From: Paenibacillus_E allorhizoplanae
Lineage (GTDB): Bacteria > Bacillota > Bacilli > Paenibacillales > NBRC-103111
Reading direction: 5' to 3'
DNA: 64,000 nt
Assembly: GCF_927798215.1 (NCBI RefSeq)
Contig: NZ_CAKMMW010000025.1
Span: 62,001-126,000 of the forward strand
The translations under genes and the position numbers were made by a program. A model generated the notes under the pieces. That model did not search any database and had not been told where the DNA came from. It saw only the letters and a program-made list of their open reading frames with translations. Of the stretch, positions 30,801 to 39,294 are shown piece after piece; the stretch's first letter is position 1, and each line of letters starts with the position of its first letter.

Positions 30801-32650
30801 TTTATGCAGGCGGCTTTGATTATCTATTGTTCGACGACATCAAGCTGTCGGTGCCAAACACGAAGGTTGCTGGGTTGCTGCTGAATCGAACCAGCGCGAA
30901 TATCGGAGCGGATGAACAGCTGAATCTACAAGTGAGCTTTGATCCTTCAGATAGCGTTAATCACGATGTTATATGGACATCGAGCAATCCAGACGTAGCC
31001 GTTGTTGATGCAAACGGCTTGGTTACCGCCGTCGGATCTGGTGAGACGGACATTACCGTGACGTCGGTCGAGACGCCTGAAGCGTCAGCGACAAGTCACA
31101 TCATCGTGTCGGATATTCTGCTGAAGACGGATTTTGAATCCGGCGGAGGCGGCTGGCCAGTGGATCCGAATCGTAGCATTATAACCGTGAATGGCGACCA
31201 TAAGTATCGGCTTTTGAAAGGGGCGTCTGCCACATCTCCGCGTTCGTTCACGAACTACGATCTGACGTTCAAACTGAAGACACCGGCCACGATCCCGAGC
31301 GCAGCGACGTTTTATATATTTGATCGCTTGGTTTCCGGCAGCGGCGACCGAATCGGGTACCGGAAGACGGTGGACGGAGCGTCGCAATGGATTCTTTATA
31401 ACGGTTCATGGGCGACTGTGAAACAGTCCAATTTGAACTATGAGGATTTGGCTCCTAATACGGAGTATACCCTTGAGCTGATCGTGAACGGCGCGAATAT
31501 CTCTCTATTCGTCAATGGGGTGCTCAAGTTAAAAGCTTCCGATCCAGCGCACAATTTGACTGGAACGATTGGGTTCTATGCAGGCGGTTTCGATAATCTG
31601 CAGTTTGACGACATCGTGGTCACGCAGCTTCGCAAACCGATCACGGAAGCAACTATCGCTCCTACTCAGCCAGATGGAGCCAATAACTGGTTCGTGCATC
31701 CGATTACGATTCAGTTGGGTCGAGGCGAAGGATCGTCCACTTTGTCACAAACGAACTACAGTCTGGACGGCGGAGCGAATTGGAGCGTGTATGCATCGCC
31801 ACTTACGCTCGACCAGGATAACGGAGCGATTGACTTCCGATACCGTTCAACCGATCTGGCAGCAAATATGGAGACAGCGAAGGCGATCACGCTTCATCTT
31901 GACCAGGCAGCGCCAATTACAACGTCTGTGCTGTCACCGGCGCAGCCGGATGGACCGAATGAATGGTACGTCCATCCGGTTACCCTGACACTGTCAGCGT
32001 CTGACGCGACTTCTGGCGTGACGAGTACTGTGTATAGTGAAAATGGAGGAGCGACTTGGCAGCCCTATCTGACTCCGATTGTAATCAATACGGATGGCAT
32101 CCACGCTATTTCTTATCGTTCTACCGATCAAGCAGGGAACGAGGAGGCCGTTCAAACGGTAAGTGTTCAGCTAGATATGTCGGCTCCGGTTATCACCGTT
32201 TCTACGCCAAGCGCGAATCAGGCGTTGAGTGCCAGTGAAGTGCTAATACCTCAATTTACGCTTACCGATTCCTTGTCTGGTGTAGATCAGTCCAAGACGA
32301 AGTTATGGCTTGACGATCAGCAAGTCTATGAAGGGAATCAGATTCCACTGTATACGCTCCCTCTTGGGATGCATGCGCTTCTCGTGAAGGGGGTTGATAC
32401 AGTAGGGAACGAACGGAGTGTTACTGTCACGTTCCAAACCTATGCTGACATCCAATCGCTGCAGTCGCTAATTACTAAGTTTACAGCCATGTCATGGATT
32501 GATAATAAGGGAATCGCGAACAGTCTGGTAGAAAAGCTGCAGCATAGCAAGTTGAATGCATTTCTTCACGAAGTAGAAGCACAAAGTGGCAAGCATATCA
32601 CATCAGTTGCTGCGCAAATACTCCTCAGGGTTGCGAGTGTCTTGCAGTAG
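27881..32650 (+). CDS. Giant secreted GH141-like beta-helix glycosidase with Ig-like, concanavalin-like and FIMAH domains
   Basis: The 1589-residue protein has a signal peptide cut near VQA-ESG. Residues about 25-720 form a right-handed beta-helix that I recognise as GH141-like (ATDGSDSNGGGIDEPFQTLE, YLRGGTYNRTSSF, IFGYSWEWSYNKIASIDTL). GH141 includes an alpha-L-fucosidase and a xylanase. It is followed by a BIG2 domain (744-818), a concanavalin-like domain (820-992), a second BIG2 (997-1076), a second copy of the concanavalin-like domain (1079-1250), two OmpL47-like modules (1253-1433), an Ig-like module, and a C-terminal FIMAH domain (LITKFTAMSWIDNKGI). It probably binds wall or substrate and releases oligosaccharides for the co-transcribed importer. 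The start has GAAGGG upstream. Confidence 0.82.
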   Translation: MLRKKAIILAITAMMLNLFVLPAVQAESGLPETAFYVATDGSDSNGGGIDEPFQTLEKARDAVRQLKSTSGLPDGGVTVYLRGGTYNRTSSFQIEQQDSGTADSPITYKAYPNEKVSLSGGQSLDKSWFTQVTNPAILQRIISADARTKVLQVDLSSHGISDYGVMSRHGYYKANDVSQVPPMELYVAGEGMTLARWPNSGTVQMGDIIDAGPTRKDSDLQDRGGTFSYTYDRPQYWTNADDIWLDGIFGYSWEWSYNKIASIDTLNKQITLRYGEMSGLFKNWYPDFHFAQNLLEEIDMPGEYYIDRTQGVLYFMPTASFEDEHPEITVTMLKTPMINSVGASYVTFEDLTLENGRDSAVVIMGGDHVLLSHCEIRNFTNGGVQINTPSRWLYNDFATATGVNHGITNSHIHHIGGTAVTLNGGSRVTLEPGNNYVENSHIHDFAYYHKAYNPSVILTGVGNRVSHNEIHDAPHPGILIFGNDHLVDSNNIYDVCKMFSDLGAIYMNAGETPQQRGTVIRGNYFHNIGESKAGVEGVYPDNFTMGLTIEDNIFYKMGNSAIKNNGGAHIKTRNNLFIDSEVPYDYADIYLGDAPDKQIPKNYMPKWQTLFAQNNNFVGTPYLVKYPELADFFTENRYYPTTNTLENNVIYNPTRARSSITNAQGAYDKFNLLQYANNWVTNSDPGFVNLAAGDLNLKNDAAVFQQIPGFHPIPFDDIGIIGKAGPYLAPDTIPVQGVRAYDANVTIGIGKAYELHTAVLPWNATNPKLLFTSSDPSVVKVDSKGTMKGAAIGQAVITVTSAENPLLQDEVMINVEIGDGIYEYTDFETGRNSWPVDPNRSVIDMAGNHKYKVLKGATAVSPNEYTNYELTFKMQTPPTMPSLGTIYFFDRLGSNGGGRIGYRKLEDGTSKWLLYNKAWGTVKEVNLPYSDLAPDTEYSVKLLVKGADISLYVGGVLKLKATDATYNPSGTVGFYAGGFDYLLFDDIKLSVPNTKVAGLLLNRTSANIGADEQLNLQVSFDPSDSVNHDVIWTSSNPDVAVVDANGLVTAVGSGETDITVTSVETPEASATSHIIVSDILLKTDFESGGGGWPVDPNRSIITVNGDHKYRLLKGASATSPRSFTNYDLTFKLKTPATIPSAATFYIFDRLVSGSGDRIGYRKTVDGASQWILYNGSWATVKQSNLNYEDLAPNTEYTLELIVNGANISLFVNGVLKLKASDPAHNLTGTIGFYAGGFDNLQFDDIVVTQLRKPITEATIAPTQPDGANNWFVHPITIQLGRGEGSSTLSQTNYSLDGGANWSVYASPLTLDQDNGAIDFRYRSTDLAANMETAKAITLHLDQAAPITTSVLSPAQPDGPNEWYVHPVTLTLSASDATSGVTSTVYSENGGATWQPYLTPIVINTDGIHAISYRSTDQAGNEEAVQTVSVQLDMSAPVITVSTPSANQALSASEVLIPQFTLTDSLSGVDQSKTKLWLDDQQVYEGNQIPLYTLPLGMHALLVKGVDTVGNERSVTVTFQTYADIQSLQSLITKFTAMSWIDNKGIANSLVEKLQHSKLNAFLHEVEAQSGKHITSVAAQILLRVASVLQ

Positions 32651-32675
32651 ACGTTAAGCCAAGAAGGAGAACAAC

Positions 32676-34526
32676 ATGATTTCGTTCCATCAGTTAAGAG
32701 AAGCGATATTAGCCGTGCAAGAAAGGCCAACAACGCTGATAGGCGGGGCTTGGACACCGGCGAAAAGAAAGGAATTGTTGGAAGCTCCGCACTTAGCAGG
32801 ATTGTTGAAGGAAATACATGAGGAAGCGGAGAGGGCCAGGCGTGAGCCTGTTCCTCTCCTGTCATTTGCGGATTTCCAGGCATTTCATTCATCAGGAACT
32901 CGTAAGGAATTCGAAAAACCGTATTTTGAGCGAAGAGGACGCTTGCTTGCTCTTGCCTTGACGATGGCACTTGATAATAGTGATACGTATAAGATGACAT
33001 TGGAAAATCTAATCTGGGAAATTTGTAATGAATATGCTTGGGCTGTACCGGCGCATCTACCAGATACGATAGAGAAAGTGCCCACGGCGCATGTTCCTCC
33101 GAACCGCTATGTGGACTTGTTCGCCGCTGAAACGGCGCATGCTTTGGCAGAAGTGCTGTATCTCGTCGGGAATCGCTTGAATGACTGGGTGACGATCCGG
33201 GTGAAGCAAGAAATTGAGCATCGTGTGTTCCAGCCCGTGTTTGAAAGTGCTCATCATTTCATTTGGACTTCAAAGACGAACAATTGGTCGGCCGTATGCA
33301 GCGGTGCTGTCGGTATGGCGGCGCTGTTGCTGATCGATGACCGGGAGCGGCTCGCAGGTATGCAGGATAGGGTAGTGAGCGCCATGGAAAGCTTCCTTGC
33401 GGGATATGGAAATGACGGCTGCTGTCCGGAGGGGCTCGGATACTGGCGGTATGGTTTTGGTTATTTTGTTTATTGGGTTGAGATGCTTTATGAGTTTACT
33501 AACGGGACGATAGATTTGTTAAATCAGGACAAGATCAAAAGAATTGCCGAATTCCCGGCAGCCGTTTCACTCAGCGATTCTTCCTGCATCAATTATTCGG
33601 ATTGCAGGCCAACCTTCAGACCGGCTACTGGACTGATCAGTCGTTTGTGCCGCAGACTCGGCATCGCTCCGCCGAAAATGACGTGTGTGCCTTCGTTTCA
33701 TGAAGATCATTGCTACCGCTGGCCGTTCACTTTCCGCAACATGATGTGGACAGAGACGCAATGGCTGCATGCTCCAGGTGCGGAGGGGACCTTTTACTTT
33801 GCCAGTACAGATTGGCTGGTGGATAAGCGCGAAACCTCGAAGGGGTTGCTTGCCTTTTCGGCCAAAGGAGGTCATAACAACGAGCCTCACAACCATAATG
33901 ACCTCGGGCATTTTATGATCCATATCGCAGGCGATACGCTGTTGGCAGATCTCGGAATGGGGGTGTACACGCGAGAATACTTCGGGAAAGAACGCTATGA
34001 CCACCTGCACGCATCCTCGGGGGGGCATTCGGTTCCTATTATCAATGGAGAACAACAGGCAGCTGGTGAAACACACAGGGCAATCGTCACGAGAAACGAA
34101 ATGGATCATGGCTCCGTCAGGTTTGAACTGGATTTGACGCATGCCTATAGACCCGAGGCGCGAATCCATCTGTTCCACCGGTCCTTCGAGTGGAAGGTTT
34201 GCCAAGAAGAGGCCAGCGCGGAGTTAACGTTAACAGATCATTTCGTGTTTAATGAGGGGACTGTAGAGTCAGAACGGAGCATAACGGAGCATTTCATCAG
34301 TTTCCATAAACCTGATATCAGCGGTGGCGAGGTAACCTGGTCGGGAGAGAAGGGAAACGTCGTTTTACGATTTGAACCGCTAGAGCTGTCAGCGCATGTG
34401 GAAAACGTAGAGATACCAAGTCGTGATACTCATCCATTGACGGTATATCGCTTATATCTTCACGCTGGGCAGCTAGCCCAGACGTATACATGCAGGTTAG
34501 TCCTGTCATGTTGTTGTATACACTGA
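32676..34526 (+). CDS. Heparinase II/III-family protein
   Basis: The 616-residue protein has an alpha-helical toroid N-terminal half (LENLIWEICNEYAWAVPAHL). Its beta-sandwich C-terminal half carries the motif HNNEPHNHNDLGHFMIHIAG and the segment GGHSVPIINGEQQAAG, hallmarks of heparinase II/III-type lyases. There is no signal peptide, so it should act on imported oligosaccharides by beta-elimination at uronic acids. AAGGAG lies upstream of the ATG, 25 bases after the GH141-like gene, in the same operon. Activity in this family is broad (heparin, alginate, other uronides), so the substrate is not fixed. Confidence 0.86.
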   Translation: MISFHQLREAILAVQERPTTLIGGAWTPAKRKELLEAPHLAGLLKEIHEEAERARREPVPLLSFADFQAFHSSGTRKEFEKPYFERRGRLLALALTMALDNSDTYKMTLENLIWEICNEYAWAVPAHLPDTIEKVPTAHVPPNRYVDLFAAETAHALAEVLYLVGNRLNDWVTIRVKQEIEHRVFQPVFESAHHFIWTSKTNNWSAVCSGAVGMAALLLIDDRERLAGMQDRVVSAMESFLAGYGNDGCCPEGLGYWRYGFGYFVYWVEMLYEFTNGTIDLLNQDKIKRIAEFPAAVSLSDSSCINYSDCRPTFRPATGLISRLCRRLGIAPPKMTCVPSFHEDHCYRWPFTFRNMMWTETQWLHAPGAEGTFYFASTDWLVDKRETSKGLLAFSAKGGHNNEPHNHNDLGHFMIHIAGDTLLADLGMGVYTREYFGKERYDHLHASSGGHSVPIINGEQQAAGETHRAIVTRNEMDHGSVRFELDLTHAYRPEARIHLFHRSFEWKVCQEEASAELTLTDHFVFNEGTVESERSITEHFISFHKPDISGGEVTWSGEKGNVVLRFEPLELSAHVENVEIPSRDTHPLTVYRLYLHAGQLAQTYTCRLVLSCCCIH

Positions 34527-34584
34527 ACCCGTTCAATTAAGCGTTGCACATCGTGTAAGTATGAAATAGAAAGGAAGAGAACAC

Positions 34585-36579
34585 ATGCGATTTCGTCAGG
34601 TGCATCTTGATTTTCACACCTCCGAAGCCATAGCGCCGATTGGAGAACGTTTTGATAAGGGACAGTTTCAGGAAATGCTTAAGCTTGGCCATGTGGATTC
34701 CGTTACAATTTTCTCCAAATGTCATCACGGCTGGGCTTACCATCCGTCAGATGCGAATGAAACTCATCCTGGGCTGAGCTTTGATTTGCTTGCAGCCATG
34801 ATTGAGGCAGCACATGACATTGGTGTGAAAACACCCGTATACCTATCGGCTGGCTTGGATGAAAAACTGGCAAGACGACACCCGGAATGGCTTATCCGTG
34901 ATGCGAACGACCAAACAAATTGGGTCAAAGGCTTTATGCTGCCGGGTTATCACCAGTTTTGCTTAAACTCTCCCTATTTGGAAATCTTGATTGATCATAT
35001 CCGGGAAGTCGTGTCCCGATATGATTTGGACGGCCTATTTTTAGACATAATTGGCATACGAAAGTGCTACTGTCATAGCTGTGTAGAGAATGTTCGCCAG
35101 GAAGGCAAGGATCCACGTGATGAGAAGGCTATGCAAAGGTTATGGGAGAAAACTTACGCGAATTATGCGACGAGGGTGAAGGAAACGGTCCAATCGATCA
35201 AACCAGGGCTGCCAATCTTCCACAATGGCGGACACATTACGCGAGGTCGACGCGATCTGATTGATATGAACACACATTTGGAGCTGGAATCGCTGCCGAC
35301 GGGTGGTTGGGGATATGACCACTTCCCGCTATCGGCTAGGTACGCGCAAACGCTTGGCGTTGATTTTCTAGGTATGACGGGGAAATTCCATACGTCTTGG
35401 GGGGAATTCGGCGGTTATAAGCACCCGAACGCACTCCGTTACGAAACTGCGCTCAGCATCGCCAATGGCGCCCGTTGTTCGATAGGCGATCAGCTGCACC
35501 CTGACGGTTATATGGATGCAGCTACCTATGCACTGATTGGCGCGGCGTATCGCGAGATCGAGGCCAAAGAGGCATGGTGCGTGAAGACGACGAATGTTGC
35601 CGATGTGGCGCTGCTAACGTTGGAAGCAACCGGCTTGCATCCGAAGGCCAATGTGACCACGTCAGATTCCGACGCAGGGGCTGTGCGTATGCTGCTTGAG
35701 GGCAAATTCCTGTTCGATGTCATTGATCAAGAGAATGATTTTACAGCTTATAAGGTGCTCATATTACCGGATTATGTAGCGATGGAGGATGAGCTTCAGA
35801 GCAAATTGGAGCATTTCTTACTCCAGGGTGGCAAAATTCTCGCGACGGGCTGGTCCTGTCTTAATCTGGAGGGCACCCGATTTACAATCGACCTCGGAGT
35901 ACGGCATGTAGGGATAAATCCCTACCGCCCCGACTATTTCCGCCCACTGTTCAATCTTGGAAGCTGTAGAGAAGCCTCCTACATTTTCTATTCACAAGGA
36001 CAAAAAATCGAACTCGCAGGCGGAACCGAGCTTGCACACCGTGAGAACCCTTATTTTAACCGCGATCTGTTTACGTTCTGTTCGCACCAGCATACGCCAA
36101 GCAGCTATGTATATGGAGGACCGGGTATGGTGGAAAGCGAAAGAGGTGTATATATCGCATGGAACATATTTGAAGATTATGCGACCAAAGGCAGCCTCAT
36201 ATTGAAGGAAGCGGTCCTGCATGCGTTGGATTGTTTGCTCCCTGACAAGACGCTGCAAACCAATCTTCCGGCACAAGGCGTCGTCACACTGCAGGACCAA
36301 AAAGAAGAGAATCGTCTAGTTAATCACTTGCTGTACGCAACCCCAATCCGTCGAGGGAAAAACATCGAAGTCATCGAAGATATTGTTCCTATGTTTGACG
36401 TTCAGGTTTCTGTGCGAACTTCCAATCACGTGAAGAACGTATATATGGCACCGCAGATGACAGAGCTCCCCTTTACGTACGAAGAACAGACGCTTTTCTA
36501 TACAGTACCTAAGCTGGACTGCCATCAGATGGTTGTCATCGAATATGAATGTTCCACGAAAGAAGAACAGGTTCATTAG
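34585..36579 (+). CDS. GHL6-type glycosidase with beta-galactosidase trimerisation-like domain
   Basis: The 664-residue protein opens with the GHL6 pattern RQVHLDFHTSEAIAPIGERF and then HVDSVTIFSKCHHGWAYHP, a TIM barrel related to GH29/GH42-like enzymes. YDLDGLFLDIIGIRKCYCHSC is a likely catalytic-strand region. Residues about 370-560 match a beta-galactosidase trimerisation-like flavodoxin fold (YKVLILPDYVAMEDELQSKL). It is cytoplasmic, with no signal peptide. Family members are often annotated as possible alpha-L-fucosidases, which suits the local theme, but the activity is inferred. AAGGAAGAG precedes the ATG. The gene ends inside a terminator hairpin. Confidence 0.78.
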   Translation: MRFRQVHLDFHTSEAIAPIGERFDKGQFQEMLKLGHVDSVTIFSKCHHGWAYHPSDANETHPGLSFDLLAAMIEAAHDIGVKTPVYLSAGLDEKLARRHPEWLIRDANDQTNWVKGFMLPGYHQFCLNSPYLEILIDHIREVVSRYDLDGLFLDIIGIRKCYCHSCVENVRQEGKDPRDEKAMQRLWEKTYANYATRVKETVQSIKPGLPIFHNGGHITRGRRDLIDMNTHLELESLPTGGWGYDHFPLSARYAQTLGVDFLGMTGKFHTSWGEFGGYKHPNALRYETALSIANGARCSIGDQLHPDGYMDAATYALIGAAYREIEAKEAWCVKTTNVADVALLTLEATGLHPKANVTTSDSDAGAVRMLLEGKFLFDVIDQENDFTAYKVLILPDYVAMEDELQSKLEHFLLQGGKILATGWSCLNLEGTRFTIDLGVRHVGINPYRPDYFRPLFNLGSCREASYIFYSQGQKIELAGGTELAHRENPYFNRDLFTFCSHQHTPSSYVYGGPGMVESERGVYIAWNIFEDYATKGSLILKEAVLHALDCLLPDKTLQTNLPAQGVVTLQDQKEENRLVNHLLYATPIRRGKNIEVIEDIVPMFDVQVSVRTSNHVKNVYMAPQMTELPFTYEEQTLFYTVPKLDCHQMVVIEYECSTKEEQVH

Positions 36580-36597
36580 GACCTGTTCTTCTTCATA
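36560..36597 (+). terminator. Terminator of the 24389-36579 operon, hairpin enclosing the stop codon
   Basis: AAGAAGAACAGGT (36560-36572) and ACCTGTTCTTCTT (36581-36593) form a perfect 13-bp stem. The TAG stop codon lies in the 8-nt loop. Confidence 0.75.
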
Positions 36598-36685
36598 CTC
36601 ATACGGTTATCCATCCAACCAACAAGTGACCAATAGGCGCCTGAACACATACAATGGTTAAGAGTTGGAAGGGAGTGGCCGGAGC

Positions 36686-36913
36686 ATGCCTGCAATTATT
36701 AACGGTGGAATCAAAATCCTCAATGTCGCTCAGGGTTCCAATGTCCAGATTGGCGATACTTTGGCAATTAACCTGACCAGCAGCTCCAAAATTTTTGCGG
36801 GAGCCAACTCGTTTTCGCCAGGGGATAGCTTTGGAAGTGTTCAGAATGTGCTTAATGGGAGCACGAATACGGTCGATCCTGATATCGTGGATACGCCGAA
36901 TAATACGATTTAA
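36686..36913 (+). CDS. GerPF-like spore germination protein
   Basis: The 75-residue protein, MPAIINGGIKILNVAQGSNV and onward, follows the GerPA/GerPF family (GGxxIxxV...GDTLxIxPxSxSKxxxGxNSFxxGDxF). It is seen here as IGDTLAINLTSSSKIFAGAN and NSFSPGDSF. GerP proteins are coat or inner-layer proteins that let germinants pass. The start at 36686 has GGGAG 10 bases upstream; an in-frame TTG at 36665 is less likely. It is a single gene rather than part of a gerP hexacistron, and is unrelated to the surrounding glycan genes. Confidence 0.85.
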   Translation: MPAIINGGIKILNVAQGSNVQIGDTLAINLTSSSKIFAGANSFSPGDSFGSVQNVLNGSTNTVDPDIVDTPNNTI

Positions 36914-37032
36914 TTTGGTTCTTTTTACTTCCATAAATTGGACGGCTGCTGCGCAATAGTTGACGGTCCTAAAGGGATAGGGTGCTGCGAAAGATATACG
37001 GAACGCGAATCCATTTTAGGGGATAGAGAAGC

Positions 37033-37278
37033 TTGTTAAAACGAAAAGTGATTCGGATATATATTGGAAACCTAATGTGGTTTCTTCCAGTCCTTATTTT
37101 GATCATGGGGGTCAATCCATCTGTCACAGGCAGTTTTTGGTGGAAGGCGCTGGGGGTTCTACTCTTTGCTGGCATTGTTGTCGTATGTATCAGTTCCTGG
37201 CTTCAGGTACACCGTGAACAACGTGAACTTGATAAAAAACGACTTGATTATGAATCTGTTGTATACCGTCAATTCTAA
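37033..37278 (+). CDS. Small two-helix membrane protein of unknown function
   Basis: The 81-residue protein has two predicted membrane helices (LMWFLPVLILIMGV and LGVLLFAGIVVVCISSWL) and a charged C-terminal tail, HREQRELDKKRLDYESVVYR. The start is a TTG at 37033 with AGGGGAT about 10 bases upstream. I recognise no family. It lies between the germination gene and a two-component system, with a terminator behind it, so it is probably its own unit. Confidence 0.55.
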   Translation: MLKRKVIRIYIGNLMWFLPVLILIMGVNPSVTGSFWWKALGVLLFAGIVVVCISSWLQVHREQRELDKKRLDYESVVYRQF

Positions 37279-37290
37279 TAAGACTGACCG

Positions 37291-37330
37291 ACCGTCGATG
37301 CGATACGCATGGGCGTTTTTTTCGTTTTTT
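37291..37330 (+). terminator. Terminator behind the small membrane protein gene
   Basis: ATGCG/CGCAT with loop ATA, extended by GTC/GGC across one mismatch, is followed by GTTTTTTTCGTTTTTTTCG at 37314-37333. Confidence 0.6.
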
Positions 37331-37340
37331 TCGTACACCT

Positions 37341-37378
37341 AAAGATCATATCCGTTTTTCGATAATAAATAGATGTCA
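37341..37378 (+). promoter_or_regulatory. Conserved promoter element of the first YesM/YesN system (copy 1)
   Basis: AAAGATCATATCCGTTTT is followed by an AT-rich stretch and AGATGTC. It matches 42308-42344 without gaps at about three quarters of positions. A -10-like TAGTAT (37408-37413) lies at the same 67-base offset as CATAAT in the other copy. Confidence 0.65.
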
Positions 37379-37455
37379 GCCCGAAGGGGATGTATTACAC
37401 TAGTAGGTAGTATAGCAGTGGAATGAATTGGCACAATTCAGGAGGCCATCTGTAG

Positions 37456-39294
37456 ATGAAGCATCGGCAAGTGCTACAGTACATTAATCAGCATTTTAAA
37501 GTGAAATTAATTTTGACACTGTCGATTATCATCATTCTGTGTTCCCTCATTACGGGGTACATTTCGTATCGTATTTATTTGAGTTTGTTTGAGAGTGAGA
37601 TCAGTAAGCAGTATTTAACGACCAGTGAGCAGACGATGGAGCAAATTGGTTATAAAATCCAAGATATGTATCGGATTACCGATTTTATTATTTTTCACCC
37701 CCGTGTTGAGCAAATCGTGCAAGGGATTCGTGCGGAGCCGCCAGAGGGTGAGACCAAAGCGTATCGCAGATTTATTCTGGAACGTGAATTATCGGAAATT
37801 TTGTTGCCTTTGAAAAATGAAACACCGCAAATACGTGCGTTATACATCGTGGACTTGGAGGGGAATAACTACTACTTCAGTCATACGAACCCATCGATGC
37901 AGATTACGTTTCCTGACTTTTACAATAAGGTGAAGACGGGTGTGAACCAGACCTCAGCAGAGATCGTGTGGCAGCGATTAAATATTCCGGATTCCTCCGA
38001 TCCTTCCGGGGAGAAAAGCAATCTGGTTGCAACCCGCTTGCTCAAATCGACGAGGCAGCAAGCAGCTTACGGGACGCTGGTTATGATTATTGATGAGTCT
38101 TTTCTGACAAGTCCCCTAGACAAGCTGATGGCTGGCAGGACGACGGGAGCGTATATTTTCGACCAATACAATAAATTGCTGTATAGTCGAGTGCCGCAGG
38201 GCAGGGCTGGGATTATTCCCGCATGGGAGAATCAGGAGCGGTCATTTATCGAGCGGAATGAAAATGAGGATTATTTGTTTGTGAAAAGCATCTACGATGC
38301 CCGTTCTTTCAAGCTGGTTAGTGGTATTTCCTTAGCGGATATTGAGGAAAAAGGCAGGATGGTCTATCAGGTCGCCGTCATTTCTGGTCTCGTCAGTGTT
38401 CTGCTGATGGCAGTCTGTGTCTCGATTTTCAGCGGCAGGATGTTAAAGCCTTTACATGGACTAGTGTCTGCCATGCATCAATTGCGCAGAGGTAATTTGG
38501 AGGTTGAAATCCCCAAAACGTCGAATGATGAGTTTGCATTTCTAGCGGAAAGTTTCAATCGGATGGTCGAGAACATCCAATCGTTGATCAAAGAAGTGTA
38601 CGTCAGCAAGCTGAGTGAACAGGAAGCGGAGCTTAAAGCGCTGCAGGCACAGTTGAATCCGCACTTTTTATACAACGCACTGAATTCAATTTATTGGAAA
38701 ATCATGCTGCTGTACGACGATGTGGAGACGGCTTCATTAGTAACAAGTTTATCTGATTTATTGCGGTATTCTTTGGAATCGGTATCTACGCCAAGTACTT
38801 TGCAAGAAGAACTTACGCAAATTCGCAATTATATGACAATCCAAGAGGCACGGCATGGTGAAGGGCTGCATGTTTCCATTGAAGCAGAGGAAGAGTTATT
38901 GGCTTGTGGCATGCAGAGGCTTATCCTTCAGCCATTAGTTGAGAATGTCTTCGTTCATGCGTTTCGTGATCAGCCGGACAACAAGCGGTTATGGATTCGC
39001 GCTTTCCGCCAAGACGCTGATTTACAGATTGAAATCGAGGATAATGGGAGCGGCATCGATGAGGAGACGTTTGTTCGTCTGACGGAAGAGCAGTCGGTGT
39101 ATGATCATCAGAGGGAACGGGAGAGTATTGGTGTTCGCAATGTTGTACGTCGTATTTACTTGGTCTATGGCGATCCCTATCGCTTAGAAATCGAACGCTT
39201 GCCGCAGGGCACGCGAATGCGTTTGATTTTACCGTGTGAACAGATGAAGTCATTCGAAGGGGGAATGGTCAATGAACCACATCTTATTAGTTGA
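37456..39294 (+). CDS. Sensor histidine kinase, YesM type
   Basis: The 612-residue kinase has membrane helices at about 17-40 and 305-327 around an extracellular Cache-like domain. A HAMP linker follows (about 327-380). The His_kinase motif QLNPHFLYNALNS has phospho-acceptor His403, and an ATPase domain includes ENVFVHAFRDQ and IEDNGSGID. It overlaps the response regulator gene by 23 bases. GGAGG is placed 11 bases upstream of the ATG. It should sense an extracellular glycan or a liganded binding protein and phosphorylate the 39272 product. Confidence 0.93.
   Translation: MKHRQVLQYINQHFKVKLILTLSIIIILCSLITGYISYRIYLSLFESEISKQYLTTSEQTMEQIGYKIQDMYRITDFIIFHPRVEQIVQGIRAEPPEGETKAYRRFILERELSEILLPLKNETPQIRALYIVDLEGNNYYFSHTNPSMQITFPDFYNKVKTGVNQTSAEIVWQRLNIPDSSDPSGEKSNLVATRLLKSTRQQAAYGTLVMIIDESFLTSPLDKLMAGRTTGAYIFDQYNKLLYSRVPQGRAGIIPAWENQERSFIERNENEDYLFVKSIYDARSFKLVSGISLADIEEKGRMVYQVAVISGLVSVLLMAVCVSIFSGRMLKPLHGLVSAMHQLRRGNLEVEIPKTSNDEFAFLAESFNRMVENIQSLIKEVYVSKLSEQEAELKALQAQLNPHFLYNALNSIYWKIMLLYDDVETASLVTSLSDLLRYSLESVSTPSTLQEELTQIRNYMTIQEARHGEGLHVSIEAEEELLACGMQRLILQPLVENVFVHAFRDQPDNKRLWIRAFRQDADLQIEIEDNGSGIDEETFVRLTEEQSVYDHQRERESIGVRNVVRRIYLVYGDPYRLEIERLPQGTRMRLILPCEQMKSFEGGMVNEPHLIS

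Noticed and set aside
37314..37362. Direct repeat of CGTTTTTTTCGTA and CCGTTTTTCGATA as an operator pair
   Set aside because: The first copy is the T-run of the preceding terminator, so the similarity is probably due to low complexity. The comparison with 42308 is the stronger signal.
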